Assembly (NCBI GenBank): GCA_029747585.1
Contig: JAPEVF010000009.1
Location: 151,369 to 215,368, forward strand
Length of the DNA: 64,000 nt
DNA from: Pleurotus djamor
Taxonomy: Eukaryota > Basidiomycota > Agaricomycetes > Agaricales > Pleurotaceae
Reading direction: 5' to 3'
Below are positions 22,330-34,526 of this stretch, piece by piece. The translations under genes were made by a program, and so were the position numbers. Under the pieces are notes generated by a model, which did no database searches, was not told the origin of the DNA, and worked only from the letters and a program-made list of their open reading frames with translations. Position 1 is the stretch's first letter, and each line of letters begins with the position of its first letter.

Positions 22330-23851
22330 TCAAGGGCGGACCAATTCATCAAGCTCGAGTGGACGGTCCAAGACAGATTCCCGCAGTTCCCTCCTAGTGT
22401 TGAGTAAGAGCCTGGTCGCTGCCACCGAGACCGAAGAGAACCCGAAACCGAAGGTGATGAACATCTCGAGGTCCTGTGAAAGAAAGGTGTTTGATGACTT
22501 GAGATATATTGAATGAGGGGAGGAGGAACGTACAGGGAGGATGATCCACGAAATGGCTAACGCGATATACGACAGGAGAATGCTAGGAAATCGAAGGGAT
22601 CTGTTAGCGAATCGCTACTGTCGATGAGAATGACGATGGTACTAACACCACGAAGTATGCCACTGAATCGCGGGTGAACATTAAGACGAGACTTGACCCT
22701 TGAAACCCGATTCGCCGCTGTAACTTCAGATGACAGATTCCGCGAGCTAGGACCAGCAACAGAGCAGGGAAGTCAAATGATATTGCGGGTACACTGTCAC
22801 ATATAGTGTCAATGCAATGAGCACGCTTGTGGTAAACGACCTTACAGTGTGAGATACAAATGACTGGTATCCAGCGGTGCGCACGCCGTCAAATTTGAAA
22901 GTGGAAGGTTGATCGCTAGAACCTTGGGAGCATGTCGGATCGTTACGTATATCTGAGAACTAATGGTTGCGAGTAGCATCACTGCCAGGACGGCTCTTAT
23001 TGCCCGCGAACGATTATACATGGCGTAGATCCTGAGAGACACGATGAGGTAGACAGGGACCAGGATCATGACACCTATTTCAGCAAGGATCAGCAATAAG
23101 ACACATCGAGGAACTTAGGGACATACCAGAGATGACACTGAGACGGTGTATCCAAGCTTCACCTAGACTTCGTCAACGACCAACGAAAGAAGTTGTACAC
23201 AAGGGCCTTACAGCTTGGGGTGATGGGTTAGTAATTGAACGTTAAGACCAAAAACAAATCACGCACAACTACAGAGAAGGAAGTCGTCAGTGAGGTAAAG
23301 TGGATAGCTCAAAAGTGGGTACACTCACGTGTTCAGAGCGTTTTGGGATAAAGACAGCTGCAAGTACATGTATCAAATGCGTGAGCGAGTTCGACGGAAT
23401 AGATGTAAGGCTTACCAATTGTATGGAAGATCTGCCATATGATGATTTGGTAGCGATTCTAAGTTCGGTGGTCATGCAAATGAGCAAATGAAACAAGCGG
23501 AGAGCATACGACATACGTACGATGAAGAAAAGGATCGTTGGGTACGTCCATTTGCAAGTCTGAAGTTGTGAGGACACAAAGTGAGTGTTCGTTGGTTTTA
23601 TTCTCACCCAAAAGAGTTGAACCTAGATCGTGGGCTGCGGTCAGAAAACGCTGGACCAAGACTCATACATCGACTCACCTCGTCAGGGAAAGTAACGAGG
23701 TATTCCCATAGCAAAAAGGTTAACGACGATACTACATTTACACGATCAGTCACAGTGTCCCCTCGAGGGGACCGAATGACTCACATTGAACATACTGCGT
23801 CCTGTAGTAACTAGAATACCCCGAGACGATTTGGTCGATGATAGACAACAT
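22330..23851 (-). CDS. DUF6533-type multi-pass membrane protein
   Basis: Exons chain from ATG 23851 ('MLSIIDQIVSGYSSYYRTQ') through 'SLTFLLWEYLVTFPDE', the characteristic N-terminal block of DUF6533 proteins, then 'CKWTYPTILFFI', 'NRYQIIIWQIFHTI', a long membrane exon 'VMILVPVYLIVSLRIYAMYN' followed by 'RSRAIRAVLAVML', 'RDSVAYFVV', 'ILLSYIALAISWIILP', and a cytosolic tail ending 'LELDELVRP' at TGA 22330. This family of about seven-helix proteins is abundant and highly duplicated in Agaricomycetes; its function is unknown, though the topology suggests receptor- or sensor-like proteins. Introns are short and some borders are approximate. Confidence 0.8.
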
Positions 23852-25126
23852 AAAGCAGCATGGGGCGCTGCGCAAACGCTTGGGAAAGGGACACCCGCTC
23901 TTCCAGACAGCCTTAATATATATACTGCGAATGACCCCACTCTGAGAACGAGCTCGATGGGCGTTGGGCGGTCATCATTTTTTNCCGGCGCTGGCGCAGT
24001 GTCACTGGCTCTCCATGCATACATACCTCGGATGTCGGTTCCATTTGGATTCCATTGGCATTAATCACGGCAGAAGATTAAGATGTGCTCCGGGAATGGA
24101 ATCATCCTGAGTGATGCCTGGTTCCCAGTGGTCCAGTCGTCAGGCTTGGCTGGGACAGAGTAGGTTCAGCAGAACGTTGGGGGTGGTGTTGGTGGCTTCA
24201 CCCGAAAGGTGACTTCGTCAATCACCCCCAAGGACACTGCAGAGATAACTGTGACACTGAGGCCTGTCAGAGTCATCTGAATACATAGACCGTAGACGCC
24301 GTGAATCAGAAACAAAATCAACAAAATGATTGGAATAAGTAAAACCACGTACCGGCCAGTACGAACATAGAACGCTTCCCACCCGCGTCCACCATTCTTC
24401 CGCTTCAGCACTGGCAATGAACACGATACATAGACTGGTCTCCTCTGCAAGCGAGCCTGTTCACGACGCTATATTCCACGCCCCAGAACGTAACTGTTTC
24501 CGCCTATGCACCCGTTCCAAAGCCAAAGTTTCGCGTTTTCAAGCTATTTTCGTCCATTGATATGTCCATCGCCGTTGATGATTGATGTGTCTCCCAAAAG
24601 GCACGATCAAAGTTGAAAAATCGAAGTGGCGGAAGTGGAGAGGTGGGGAGAAAAAGAGAGACGGATCAGATGGTGCGGGGGAGGTTATCCCGGTAAAAGG
24701 TGCATTCTCAGAGCCATGCCATTAATAACGCGCCCATCCACTAAGTACACGACTCTCCCGGCCTTCAGATCGCCACGAAGACGAATTCGTATAAGTATTC
24801 CACCCGGATTTCCATGAAAGCATGCACGCAATCCGGATACAATGTGATGAGCTTCCCATTACCACGAGCCGTGGCTGGAGACGTCGGAAGTTGGTGTTTG
24901 AATGAGTGTTGACGTTGACCGGTTGACCTCCTTGCTGGGGTTGACGCGGACGCCAGATGGGCAGTGTTGTCTTTCAAACGGATACAACCTTGAACTCAGC
25001 ACCCACTCAAGTACTCAATGGTCGACATCTTTCAAGCATCGTCAACGCTTCTCACGCTTCTCTTTCAAGACCTACGGGATGGACTCCGTTGCCGTATGGA
25101 GGCAATCATATATTGATCAAGACCGT
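23852..25126. other. Intergenic, no supported gene
   Basis: A minus-strand frame at 24166-24450 contains one strongly hydrophobic stretch ('LLIPIILLILFLIHGVYG') but no second exon or family match, so I do not call it. An N lies at 23984 after a run of T. Confidence 0.4.
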
Positions 25127-25475
25127 CTTGAAACACACAGTCTACTTCTGTGGACACTGAACCAAGCCCCATATCTGGAAGTAGATCATTGCTTTGGGTA
25201 ATTAGGCAGGGGCTTCCCTTATTGTAATCAACACTCATTGCATCGTTTCAGGACTCGTACAGTTTCTGGAAACAAAGGGCCATGCAGGGCGACCCTTGGT
25301 CTGAACGCATCTCGACGAATCGCAGTGTATCCGTGCATCTTCGCCTTCTAGGGCCATCGAACTGGCACCCCCACGTCTGGGGTGTTAGAACTTTAGAAAT
25401 GTATCAGGTGTTCAAACCTTGTACTCTCATTGCTGGCCTACGAGATGGACAAGAAATTGGCGCAAACATAGAGAG
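25127..25475 (+). promoter_or_regulatory. Conserved upstream block of G4
   Basis: From 'CTTGAAACAC' onward this block matches the regions upstream of G5, G6 and G7, with shared islands such as 'GGAAACAA', 'CCATGC' and 'ACGAATCGC'. It lies directly upstream of the TATA box. Conservation across four paralogues suggests either a regulatory region or simply recent duplication that included the upstream DNA. Confidence 0.55.
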
Positions 25476-25532
25476 TATAAAAGCGGCCTTGCTTCAGTGG
25501 TTAGTCCCTCAGCAGTGCTGGTCACTTCTCAA
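25476..25532 (+). promoter_or_regulatory. G4 core promoter: TATAAAAG plus shared initiator motif
   Basis: TATAAAAG at 25476-25483; CAGCAGTGCTGGTCACTTCT from 25510 (offset 34), followed by AAGACATCTCC and later CTCGAGCCGGGCTC. This is the consensus form of the family element. Confidence 0.75.
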
Positions 25533-25611
25533 GACATCTCCTCCAAATCACCTCGAGCCGGGCTCGCCTCTCTCGCACCACCTTCTCTAACCAATATCCC
25601 CCTCCGCCACC

Positions 25612-27006
25612 ATGCACTTTTCTATGAAGTTCGCCGTTCTCGCTTCCTTGGCTTACGCCGCTCTGGTTAGCGCGTCACCAACTCCGTAAGCTTTCTCTCT
25701 CATCGAGACCCGCGACGATGCTGACACTGTCCTGGTCCCCTTCAGAAGCGTCGAAGATGGCGGGGCCCTCGAAGCTCGTGGTCCTCGTGGTCGGCCTACC
25801 GTACGTTCCCCATGCTTTACAGTGAAGACAGTATTCTGATCATTGTGTTGGCTTCTAGCAACAAGAATGTGAAGTCGCTTGTACGCTATCCGGATTCGTT
25901 GGTGCCCAATGGCAACAATGCGTCCGCGAGTGCATGGCCACGAACTATCCTTCTCCCCCACCTTCTCCTCAGAATAGGAAGAAAGCGAAGGGAAAGCGCG
26001 ATAATGCAAGACTTGAAGCTCGAGGACCTCGTGGGCGACCTACGGTAAGACATCCTTCTGGCCTTGCGTTGTATAGGTTTCTGATTTCTTGCACGATCAC
26101 TAGCAACAAGAATGCGAAGTTGCTTGCACGCTCTCTGGGTTTGTTGGTGCCCAATGGCAGCAGTGTGTCCGGGATTGCATGGCGACCAACTATCCTTCTC
26201 CGCCACCTTCTCCCCAGAATAAGAAAAAAGCAAAGGGAAAGCGTGAAGATGAACAACTTGAAGCTCGAGGCCCTCGGGCACGACCTACAGTGAGCTGCAC
26301 CCGACAATATAGCAGTCTTTCCTTCCTGACCGTATCCACCCAACAGCAACAAGAATGTGAAGTTGCGTGCACCCTGTCCGGATTCGTCGGCGCCCAGTGG
26401 CAGCAATGTGTCCGAGACTGTATGGCGACCAACTACCCTTCACCCCCACCTTCCCCGCTGAATAAGAAGAAGGCAAAGGGCAACCGCGAGGCTGAAGAGC
26501 TTGATACGCGTGGTCCCCGCAGTCGCCCAACGGTAAGCCTTTCCTCTTTCCTTCGAATGATCATCTTGAATCCTCATCCAACTGCGATGTTGTTAGCAAC
26601 AAGAATGTGAAGTCGCTTGTACGCTCTCCGGCTTCGTGGGCGCTCAGTGGCAACAATGTGTACGCGAATGCATGGCTACCAATTACCCTTCTCCCCCACC
26701 TTCGCCTCAAAACAAGAAGAAAACCAAGGGCAAGCGCGGGGCAGAGGAGCTCGAGGCTCGTGGCCCCCTTGGACGTCCTACAGTAAGCTCCTTCCCTGGC
26801 GTTCACCCTTGGCAGTCTTTTAACCTACGCACGGTACACAGCAACAAGAATGCGAAGTGGCTTGCACGCTATCCGGCTTTGTAGGTGCTCAATGGCAACA
26901 GTGTGTGCGCGAGTGCATGGCCACGAACTACCCTACTCCTCCACCCTCCCCTCAGAACAAGAAGAAAGTCAAGGGCAAGCGCGCTGCCGGCGAAGATTCT
27001 GAGTAA
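25612..27006 (+). CDS. G4: secreted polyprotein of five twin-CX3C modules
   Basis: Exon 1 encodes the signal peptide ('MHFSMKFAVLASLAYAAL', then 'VSASPTP'); exon 2 a propeptide ending 'ALEARGPRGRPT'. Five module exons follow, each opening 'QQECEVACTLSGFVGAQWQQ' and continuing with CVREC or CVRDC, 'MATNYPSPPPSPQNKKK', KGKR, spacer and RGPRGRPT. The gene ends 'KGKRAAGEDSE' at TAA 27006. Two modules carry changes worth noting: module 3 reads KGNR, losing the dibasic site, and ends RGPRSRPT; module 4 ends RGPLGRPT. If Kex2 acts here, modules 3 and 4 would stay joined. It lies about 400 nt upstream of NLR2 on the same strand. The predicted product is a family of nearly identical small secreted peptides. 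Confidence 0.9.
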
Positions 27007-27409
27007 ATAACTTGTTTTTATCCGTCCACTCACATCGCAATTTCTGTATGTTATCTATATCAAGCCTCAATCAAACCTCTCCGCCACCCCAATGGCTTTG
27101 AGTGTGTATGTATGTATATACGCGAATTTTCCGAGTCTTTTTCGGGCTTTTCGGCCGCAATTTAGCGCCTTCCATTGAACCTACGTCCCACAAACATCCA
27201 AGATTTCGACCTCTGTCAACAACTGTCGCACGCAGCCTCGTTTGGCGACAAAGTATGCCTGAAGACTAAATTGCGGATCTTCTCGTGAAAAAGATCGTTG
27301 AATATGAACCAAATCCTGTGTCGGACACTGCCCAATGACAGTATGGCACACGCGACTACCAGCGTCCGCCGTTCATATCTTCTTACACCCCATGAGAACT
27401 TCTGGTTCA
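27007..27409. other. Spacer between G4 and NLR2
   Basis: About 400 bases serving as the G4 3' flank and NLR2 promoter. A TGTATGTATATAC stretch occurs near 27107. No gene seen. Confidence 0.5.
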
Positions 27410-30400
27410 ATGTCCCGCTCTAAGCAGAGAAAGGAACTCATCGACAAGTTACTTTCTACGTCCGCAACTGTCCTTAGCCTTACAGACGGCCCACTAACGC
27501 TTGCGCCTATCCCCGGGTTACCCGTTGCGACGTCAGCACTGTTAAAATTAGTGGAAATGGTGCAGGTGAGTCCCAATGTCGAGAGATATGCTTCCATGTG
27601 TCTGCGACTGATCTCATCTCCCAAGGAAACTCGTGCTAACTCGGTTGAATGCCTACAACTGGCCAGCAGTCTCCAAGATCTCGTTGAATGTTTGAATTTG
27701 ACATCAGAAAAGATACAGAAGCAGCTGGATGTCGATTCCGAGTCAATCAACGGCGAATATCAAGCAATAACGATGGCCTTGCAGCGCTCCCAAAGTCTTT
27801 CGGATCGTGTTAAGCAGCTCTCCTCGTATGCACATGGTTGGACTTTGAGGCACATACTTATCAACCCTCTAGTAATGTCAACGACATCTTGAGGGAAGGT
27901 CAAAAGCTGTCGAGAGGAAACGCGATTCAGCGATTCCTCCGAAGTAGCGAGGACGCTGTGACCCTCAAGTCTCTCAACGACCAAGTTTTGGAAGCAAAGT
28001 CGCGATTCCAGGTAAGCTTCTCCACACAATGAAGCTGCGATTCTTCTGAGGCTGTTATCAGCTCCAAGGTACCATTAGCATCGAAATGGTGGTGAATGAA
28101 ATCATCAAATCAGTTCAGCTGGCCGAACTGGAGCGCAATCTAGGCAGCATCAAGACCGTCGATGCAGGACACAGAGCCCCCGTGAACGGTCGGAAGAGCA
28201 AGTGGCTGGAAGGAACTCGAACTGAGCTACTGGAAGATATTGAGAAGTGGTCTATGGGAGGTATGAACGATGATACTAGAGCCAATTCCCGTATCTTTGT
28301 GCTCGTCGGCGCGGCTGGAACTGGGAAGTCAACGATCGCTGTTCAGGTCGCCAAGATTCTCGACAATGCAGGTGCTCTGGGCGGATCGTTCTTCTTCGAA
28401 CGAGGTGTCGAAGAACTTTCCGCGACTAGATATGTCTTTCCGACGTTGGCCGTTCAGCTAGCTCGCTCCCATCCGACTCTGGCGCCCTTCATAGTTGACG
28501 GCATTTTGAGACATCGAAAGAATGGGAACACGCAACATCTGTCGTACGCTCTGGATGAACTCATCGTAGAGCCGCTCAAGCTAGTTCCCGAGGACCACTG
28601 GCCGCTCCGACCCGTTGTTTTTGTACTTGACGCTCTCGATGAATGCAACGAGCAAAGCCACGTCCCCGAAATGCTTTACCTAATGCTCAAGCGCATCCGA
28701 TCCCTTCCCTTCCCTCTTCGACTCTTCATCACCACCCGCCCAGAGTATCACATCCAAGACGCCTTTGCGTCCGTCGAATGGCGGTCAGAACCAGAACCGT
28801 TCCAGCTTCATTCCATCCCGACCGCTATCCTACACTCCGATATCAAGCGATTCATCGACTATCGGTTGAGCGAAATCGGGCTCATTGAAGATATCAAGGT
28901 GATCAAGCATGACGCTGTCGACCTGCTCACGGATGTCGCTGGTGGTCTTTTCATCTACGCTTCGACCTGCATCGAATTTATCAACCAATATAAGCGCAAT
29001 TTACGCCAGACCTTGGGGCTCATTCTGGACCAGCCCTTGAACGTCGACACACTAGACGCACTCTACAAGATCGTTCTCGAAAATGCATTCTCGGAAAACA
29101 CGATGCGTCATCCTGGGTTGGGACCATCAATCCCTGCAGTACTCGGTGCTCTTCCGGTTTTGCAAGATCAACTGACTCCGAACTCGCTTTCCGCGCTTTT
29201 AGGACTGCTCAACTCAACCCTAGACGAGGTACTGGAACGTCTGAGGTCGGTGCTGACTTTTGGTCCGAATCAACCAATTCGTCTGCTCCATGCCAGTTTC
29301 CCTCAATATCTGGGAAACCCCGCCCGATGTCAGCTGCCTAGGATCAGTGACAACCCTTCCTTTCGCGGCCATGACCACCTCGCTGCGCAGTGCCTGAAGG
29401 CCTTACTTCACGGCAACAATCTGAAGAACAATGTATGCGATCTCGAAGATCCCTTCATTGGTAGAAATGCAATCCTAGATCTGCACGAACGCCTAACCAC
29501 CTCTCTCCCCTCCCATGTCCAATATGCTTGCCTCCACTGGTCTTTTCATCTGAGCGGCTCTGTTCAATCGTCAGGGATAGCGGAATTATTGATGCGTTTC
29601 ATGGAGACGAAGATGATGAATTGGTTAGAAGCGCTGGCGATGATGGGTCGGATAGAAGAAGCTGTGGTTGCGTTCAATCATGTTCTCAAGTGGTACAAAG
29701 TAAGCTCAAGTTTATATGTGGCTCCCTGCCTCTCTGATCGCATTAATAGAAGGAGGATAGGACGAGGACGCTCTTGCATGATGGTCACAGATTCATCCTC
29801 ACTTTTATGGACTGCATCCAAGCATGCCCTTTTCAGGTCTACACCTCTGCCCTGGTGTTTATTCCATCCAAATGTCTTCTTCGAGAGATGTACCCACTTC
29901 AAGAAGACTATCATCCCGCCGCTGATGTACTTGCCGGTCTTGACGAGACCTGGGGTCCCTGTCTACGTGTAATAGAAGGGTCTGGCTTCAATGTAACATG
30001 TGTAGCATTCTCTCAAGACGGTTCATGGATCGCCTCAGCTAGTACGGATCACAACATCTATATTTGGGACGCTAATAGTGGGGCTCTCCTTCGCACACTA
30101 TGCGGACACACAGACTGGGTTTCTGGCTGCGGAATCGCTTCAGAACATTCACTCATAACTGCGTCACTCGATGGGACAGTGAGAATCTGGAATGCTACCA
30201 CAGGAGCACCTACAAGTATCATTGAAATCATGAAACCTGTTCAAAGGATCTCCGTATCACCCATCTCAAAGGCCTACCCCCAAAGAATTGCCGTCGACAT
30301 TGAGCCCCACCATATCCAGATCCTTGATCTCAATGGTCAAATCTTAACGCAGTACTCAGAAGGCCATAGCTTGGATCTTCGCTGGTCGGCTGATGCTCGG

Positions 30401-31714
30401 TATCTGGCCGTAGTGCGGGAGACCAAGATCATCATCTACGACACAACAACATTCTCTATTTGGAAGGAACTAGAGGACAAAGTACTCATACAAACTGTCA
30501 CATTCTTCCCTCAGCCTCAACTGAACCTCGTTGTGTCTGGTGGCATTGACTCTAATCTACGACTCTGGAAGATCAGTGCTCAAGAATGTCTTCATACATT
30601 TCAAGGGCATACTTCAAAGGTCAAGAGTGTTACAGTCAACCCTTCCTGCACTATCATTGCCTCTGGATCATACGACGCCACGGTCCGCCTGTGGTCAGTC
30701 CAAGGGAGAATTTGCGTAGCCGTTTTCACGGAAAGCTGCTACTGCCCCCATTCTCTTGCATTCTCTCCAAATGGAAGGACACTAGTCTCTGTCGATGGAA
30801 GACAGTTAAGATCATGGGATGTTGATCGATTCCCTTCCTTGCCCCATGAATACACTGCTGCAGAGCATCTCCAGAAAAGACGAGGAACTCGCATCTCGTG
30901 TGATCATCAATTTGTAGCCACCGAGCCAATTGAAGGTGGTCGAGTGGAGATATGGGGGCTACATGACGACCGGCCTCTAGCCACTCAGATTCCTATCAAA
31001 TGCGAAAATAAAGATAATAAAGATTTAGCTCTTGGTGGCGTTAGTGGCAGCCCAGATGGAACATGGATCGCTACAACATGGTGGGGATATGCGGCCGATA
31101 CAGACCCTCTTGCAAAAGTATGCATAAGCCTCGTCAATACCATTACTCAAGAAATTTCCTTGCTGCACGACAGCGACATCAAGTTTGAAGAAGACTTGGA
31201 GCCTGGCACCGCCGGCGTTGACAGCAACTCGGATGTGGGGATGAAAACATTATCTAGGTCTCAATTTGTGGTGGCGGACACAACTACTGTTTCTCCTGAC
31301 GGACAACACATCTACCTTCAGCACTTGAACTTGCCTGATGAACAACATCAGTACGTTCTTCATTGGGAAACCAAAGAGTTTAAAAGGGTGGATGTGGGCA
31401 CCTGGCCTTTGGCGCACGCCCAATGGATTAACATGCAGACTTGCTACGATCTTGACTCATTCGGATGGTTGGCGGATCGAGGGACCAAGTCCAGAATAGC
31501 TTGGATTCCAAGCGCATACCGAGGCCAATCCAAATTTTGGACGATCCACCGTGACGATTATGGCGAGCAGCTACTTTTTCTTCACGTCAACGGAGTGATG
31601 GTTCTGGACCTGAAAACCAAACAAGGCGGTGGTCATCAAGAGGATTCGAAGATGCACTGGCAGAACCCTTACCGCTGCGTAAAGAGGGCATTTTTCGGGT
31701 CCACCACGCTGTAA
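27410..31714 (+). CDS. NLR2: NACHT-WD40 STAND receptor
   Basis: The architecture and exon junctions equal those of NLR1 and NLR3. I chose ATG 27410 ('MSRSKQRKELIDKLLSTSA') because it aligns with both paralogues; an upstream in-frame ATG at 27335 would add 25 residues. The N-terminal helical region contains '[20 protein letters not shown]'. Walker A 'GAAGTGKST' lies near 28309 and Walker B '[10 protein letters not shown]' near 28618. The last intron follows 'HVLKWYK', with the next exon starting 'EDRTRTLLHDGHRF'. WD40 units include 'DHNIYIWDANSGALLRTLCG', 'NLRLWKISAQECLHTFQGHT' and 'TVRLWSVQGRICV'. The C-terminal part ends '..CVKRAFFGSTTL', diverged from the '..LPHLQ' end of NLR1 and NLR3. Repeat-protein genes G4 and G5 flank it on the same strand. 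Confidence 0.9.
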
Positions 31715-32280
31715 CTTAGTAGTACTTGGTTAATAAGGAAACACGGATGCTGCCACAGTGTTCAGACTGAGATCGTGCACAAGGAATGGTTGGACAAGAA
31801 TACACTGTCAATAAATATACTTATATACCCGCGGAGCACAATAATGAGAATCGAAAAACTTGACTAGAGACAGACAGAGCGACAGAGACAGAAGGCCAAG
31901 CACGAAATCGGCGCTAACCGGGCGTCTCTTTGCTCCCACCATAAACTCGCCTGCAGACCATTGTCTTCGGTCGAGCACGCACTTCAACAATTGGTGAGTC
32001 TCGGTTTCTATCGCTATCACATTCTCCCCGCTTGCTGAAGTCCTCAAAAACAGCATGTGCCTAATAATGGCTGGACATCGCGTCCTAGTTGGTAATCGGA
32101 AATTTGTCGTAAAACGCTCCAGAGTTCTTGCAGAGTTCATATGATCTTTTCCATGGAAGATCTGCTAGGATCTTCAACGTTTCGGGCAAATTCCGTTTTG
32201 CTTCCGCTTCGACTCCACCCAACATGGCACGGGCACCAAGACCATTATGAAACACTTGGCCACGCTTCGTAGTGGGAAGT
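31715..32280. other. Intergenic between NLR2 and G5
   Basis: A minus-strand frame of 110 codons near 31808-32140 has no recognisable motif. Nothing is called. Confidence 0.5.
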
Positions 32281-32568
32281 AGACCATTGTATCGAATAAT
32301 AAGGTAGGGGCTTTCCTTATCGGACTGTAATCAACACTCATACCGTCGTTTCAGGATCTATGCGCTTCCTGGAAACAAGTCGCCATGCGGAGTGACCCTC
32401 AGTTTGAACGCGCGTTAACGAATCGCAATGTATCCGCGCATCACGCCTGCCAGGGATATCGGACTGGTACCCCACATCTTGGGCGTTGGAACTGTATCAG
32501 GAATCCGACGAAGGTATCTCCTAGGGTGATGAACGAGATGAACAAGAAATCGGTGTACAGTAGGAAAG
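32281..32568 (+). promoter_or_regulatory. Conserved upstream block of G5
   Basis: It is recognisably the same as the block upstream of G4: AAGTAGA.CATTG, GTAATCAACACTCAT, GGAAACAAG, CCATGCG and ACGAATCGCA occur in the same order. It directly precedes the G5 TATA box. Confidence 0.55.
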
Positions 32569-32626
32569 TATAAAAGCCGTCTTCATTGGAGTAGTTGTTT
32601 CCTCAGCGGTGCTAGTCACTTCTCAA
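32569..32626 (+). promoter_or_regulatory. G5 core promoter: TATAAAAG plus shared initiator motif
   Basis: TATAAAAG at 32569-32576; CAGCGGTGCTAGTCACTTCT from 32604, two changes from the consensus, followed by AAGACATCCCC and CTCGAGCCGGGCTC. Confidence 0.7.
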
Positions 32627-32723
32627 GACATCCCCACCAAACAACCTCGAGCCGGGCTCACCTCTCTCACCACCCCCTTCGCCACTCTTATCGACGCTCC
32701 TCTCCACTTCGTGAATCGTCACC

Positions 32724-33859
32724 ATGCACTTTTCCATGAAATTCGCTGTTCTCGCTACCTTGGCTTACGTTGCCTTGGTCAGCGCGTCACCGACCCGGTG
32801 AGCTTCATTTATCTCATCGGGACCCGCGATGACACTCATGCTTTTACCCTCTCCCAGAAACTTCGAAGACACTGGGGATCTCGAAGTTCGTGGCCCTCGT
32901 GGTCGACCTACGGTACGTTTCTACTGGCTTCTTTACCTGTATTACTCTGACGATTGCGTCGTCCACTAGCAACAAGAGTGCGAGGTTGCTTGTACCCTCT
33001 CCGGATTCGTTGGTGCTCAATGGCAGCAATGCGTTCGCGATTGCATGGCCACGAACTATCCTTCACCACCACCTTCTCCTCAGAACAAAAAGAAGGCAAA
33101 GGGAAAGCGTGAATCCGACGAGCTAGTGACTCGAGGCCCTCGAGGACGACCTACTGTAAGCCCTGCTCGACCGTACAACAGCTTGATTCTCAATCTATCT
33201 ATCCAACAGCAACAAGAGTGTGAGGTTGCATGCACCTTATCTGGATTCGTTGGTGCCCAGTGGCAACAATGTGTCCGAGATTGTATGGCTACGAACTACC
33301 CTTCTCCGCCTCCTTCCCCACAGAACAAGAAGAAAGCGAAGGGCAAACGTGAGGCTGAGGAACTCGAGGCACGTGGACCCCGCGGACGCCCAACGGTAAG
33401 CCTGCCCTCTTTCGAACCATCATCTTGAATGCTCATCCGACTCCAATATCGCTAGCAACAAGAATGTGAAGTCGCTTGCACATTGTCCGGCTTTGTAGGC
33501 GCTCAGTGGCAGCAATGCGTGCGCGATTGTATGGCTACGAACTACCCTTCTCCCCCACCTTCGCCTCAAAATAAGAAGAAATCCAAGGGCAAACGCGACA
33601 CCGAAGAACTCGAAACTCGTGGTCCTCGTGGTCGCCCCACGGTAAGAGCTTTCCCGGCATTCACTCCGAGTTCTCATCACTCAATGGCTATCAATAGCAA
33701 CAAGAATGTGAGGTTGCCTGCACACTATCCGGATTTGTAGGAGCCCAATGGCAGCAATGTGTCCGAGAATGCATGGCCACGAACTATCCTACCCCTCCTC
33801 CTTCCCCTCAGAACAAGAAGAAAGCTAAAGGCAAGCGAGCTGAAGAAGATTCTGAGTAG
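32724..33859 (+). CDS. G5: secreted polyprotein of four twin-CX3C modules
   Basis: The signal peptide ('MHFSMKFAVLATLAYVAL', then 'VSASPTR') is nearly identical to that of G4. The propeptide exon ends 'DLEVRGPRGRPT'. Four module exons follow with the standard 'QQECEVACTLSGFVGAQWQQ' start, CVRDC or CVREC, and 'MATNYPSPPPSPQNKKK'; the last module uses 'NYPTPPPSP' and ends 'KGKRAEEDSE' at TAG 33859. Every module keeps KGKR. It has one module fewer than G2, G4, G6 and G7, as expected if arrays change by whole-exon gain or loss. It lies downstream of NLR2, in the same direction. Confidence 0.9.
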
Positions 33860-34526
33860 ATATCGTCTTTGTTTACTTATCTACCAACACCGCAATTTCA
33901 GTATTTTTACCCCGACGTGCTCTATACTCATCCGCGACAATATGACCTATCTTGGCTACAGTCTAGCCTCCCGGCCTATGGAACCCCGGCTTATTCGCTC
34001 TGTCGACCAGTCTCGGGAATGAAAGCGCGAAGAAAACGTCAAGTCGTCAACAAGTGTCACGACAACGACGCAAAGGTTGAACAGGTTCTGCATCGAGGAA
34101 ACCCATCAAGACGCCGCCAGGGACAAGGAAGTGCCACATAGGCGAAACGCTTAAGTTGTTCGCCAAGCTGAGACGGATAAGGCAGACCCACATTGCATCG
34201 AACGCGTTTTTCTTCCATTGACTTGCCCTGTGCAGAGAGTTAGGCCATGTGCTGCACATAGGGTGTTCACTGGCGCCGGAGACGACGTCGACGTGCAGTT
34301 CGGGGACGGGCGAATGGCCGCAGGCTTCAAAGAAGGAAACGGCCACGTGAGCGGAGCACCCACACAGTTTACCGCCCCATCGCGTTACGTAATCATCAAT
34401 CCTCCCCAAATCCCCAAAAGATTTTCTTTTTACATATAAGAATGGTCGACGTTGGAGGGTCGCCGCCACGCTTCCGTCACTTTTTTCCTCCCCCCACCAC
34501 CGTCCTCCGGGACTTCCTCATTCACG
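33860..34526. other. Intergenic, upstream of the desaturase
   Basis: It contains the G5 3' flank and the desaturase promoter region. No gene recognised. Confidence 0.5.

Noticed and set aside
24166..24450. Minus-strand frame with one strong hydrophobic segment
   Set aside because: No partner exons, no family resemblance and Pro-rich low-complexity end; a one-off hydrophobic stretch is not enough to call a gene.
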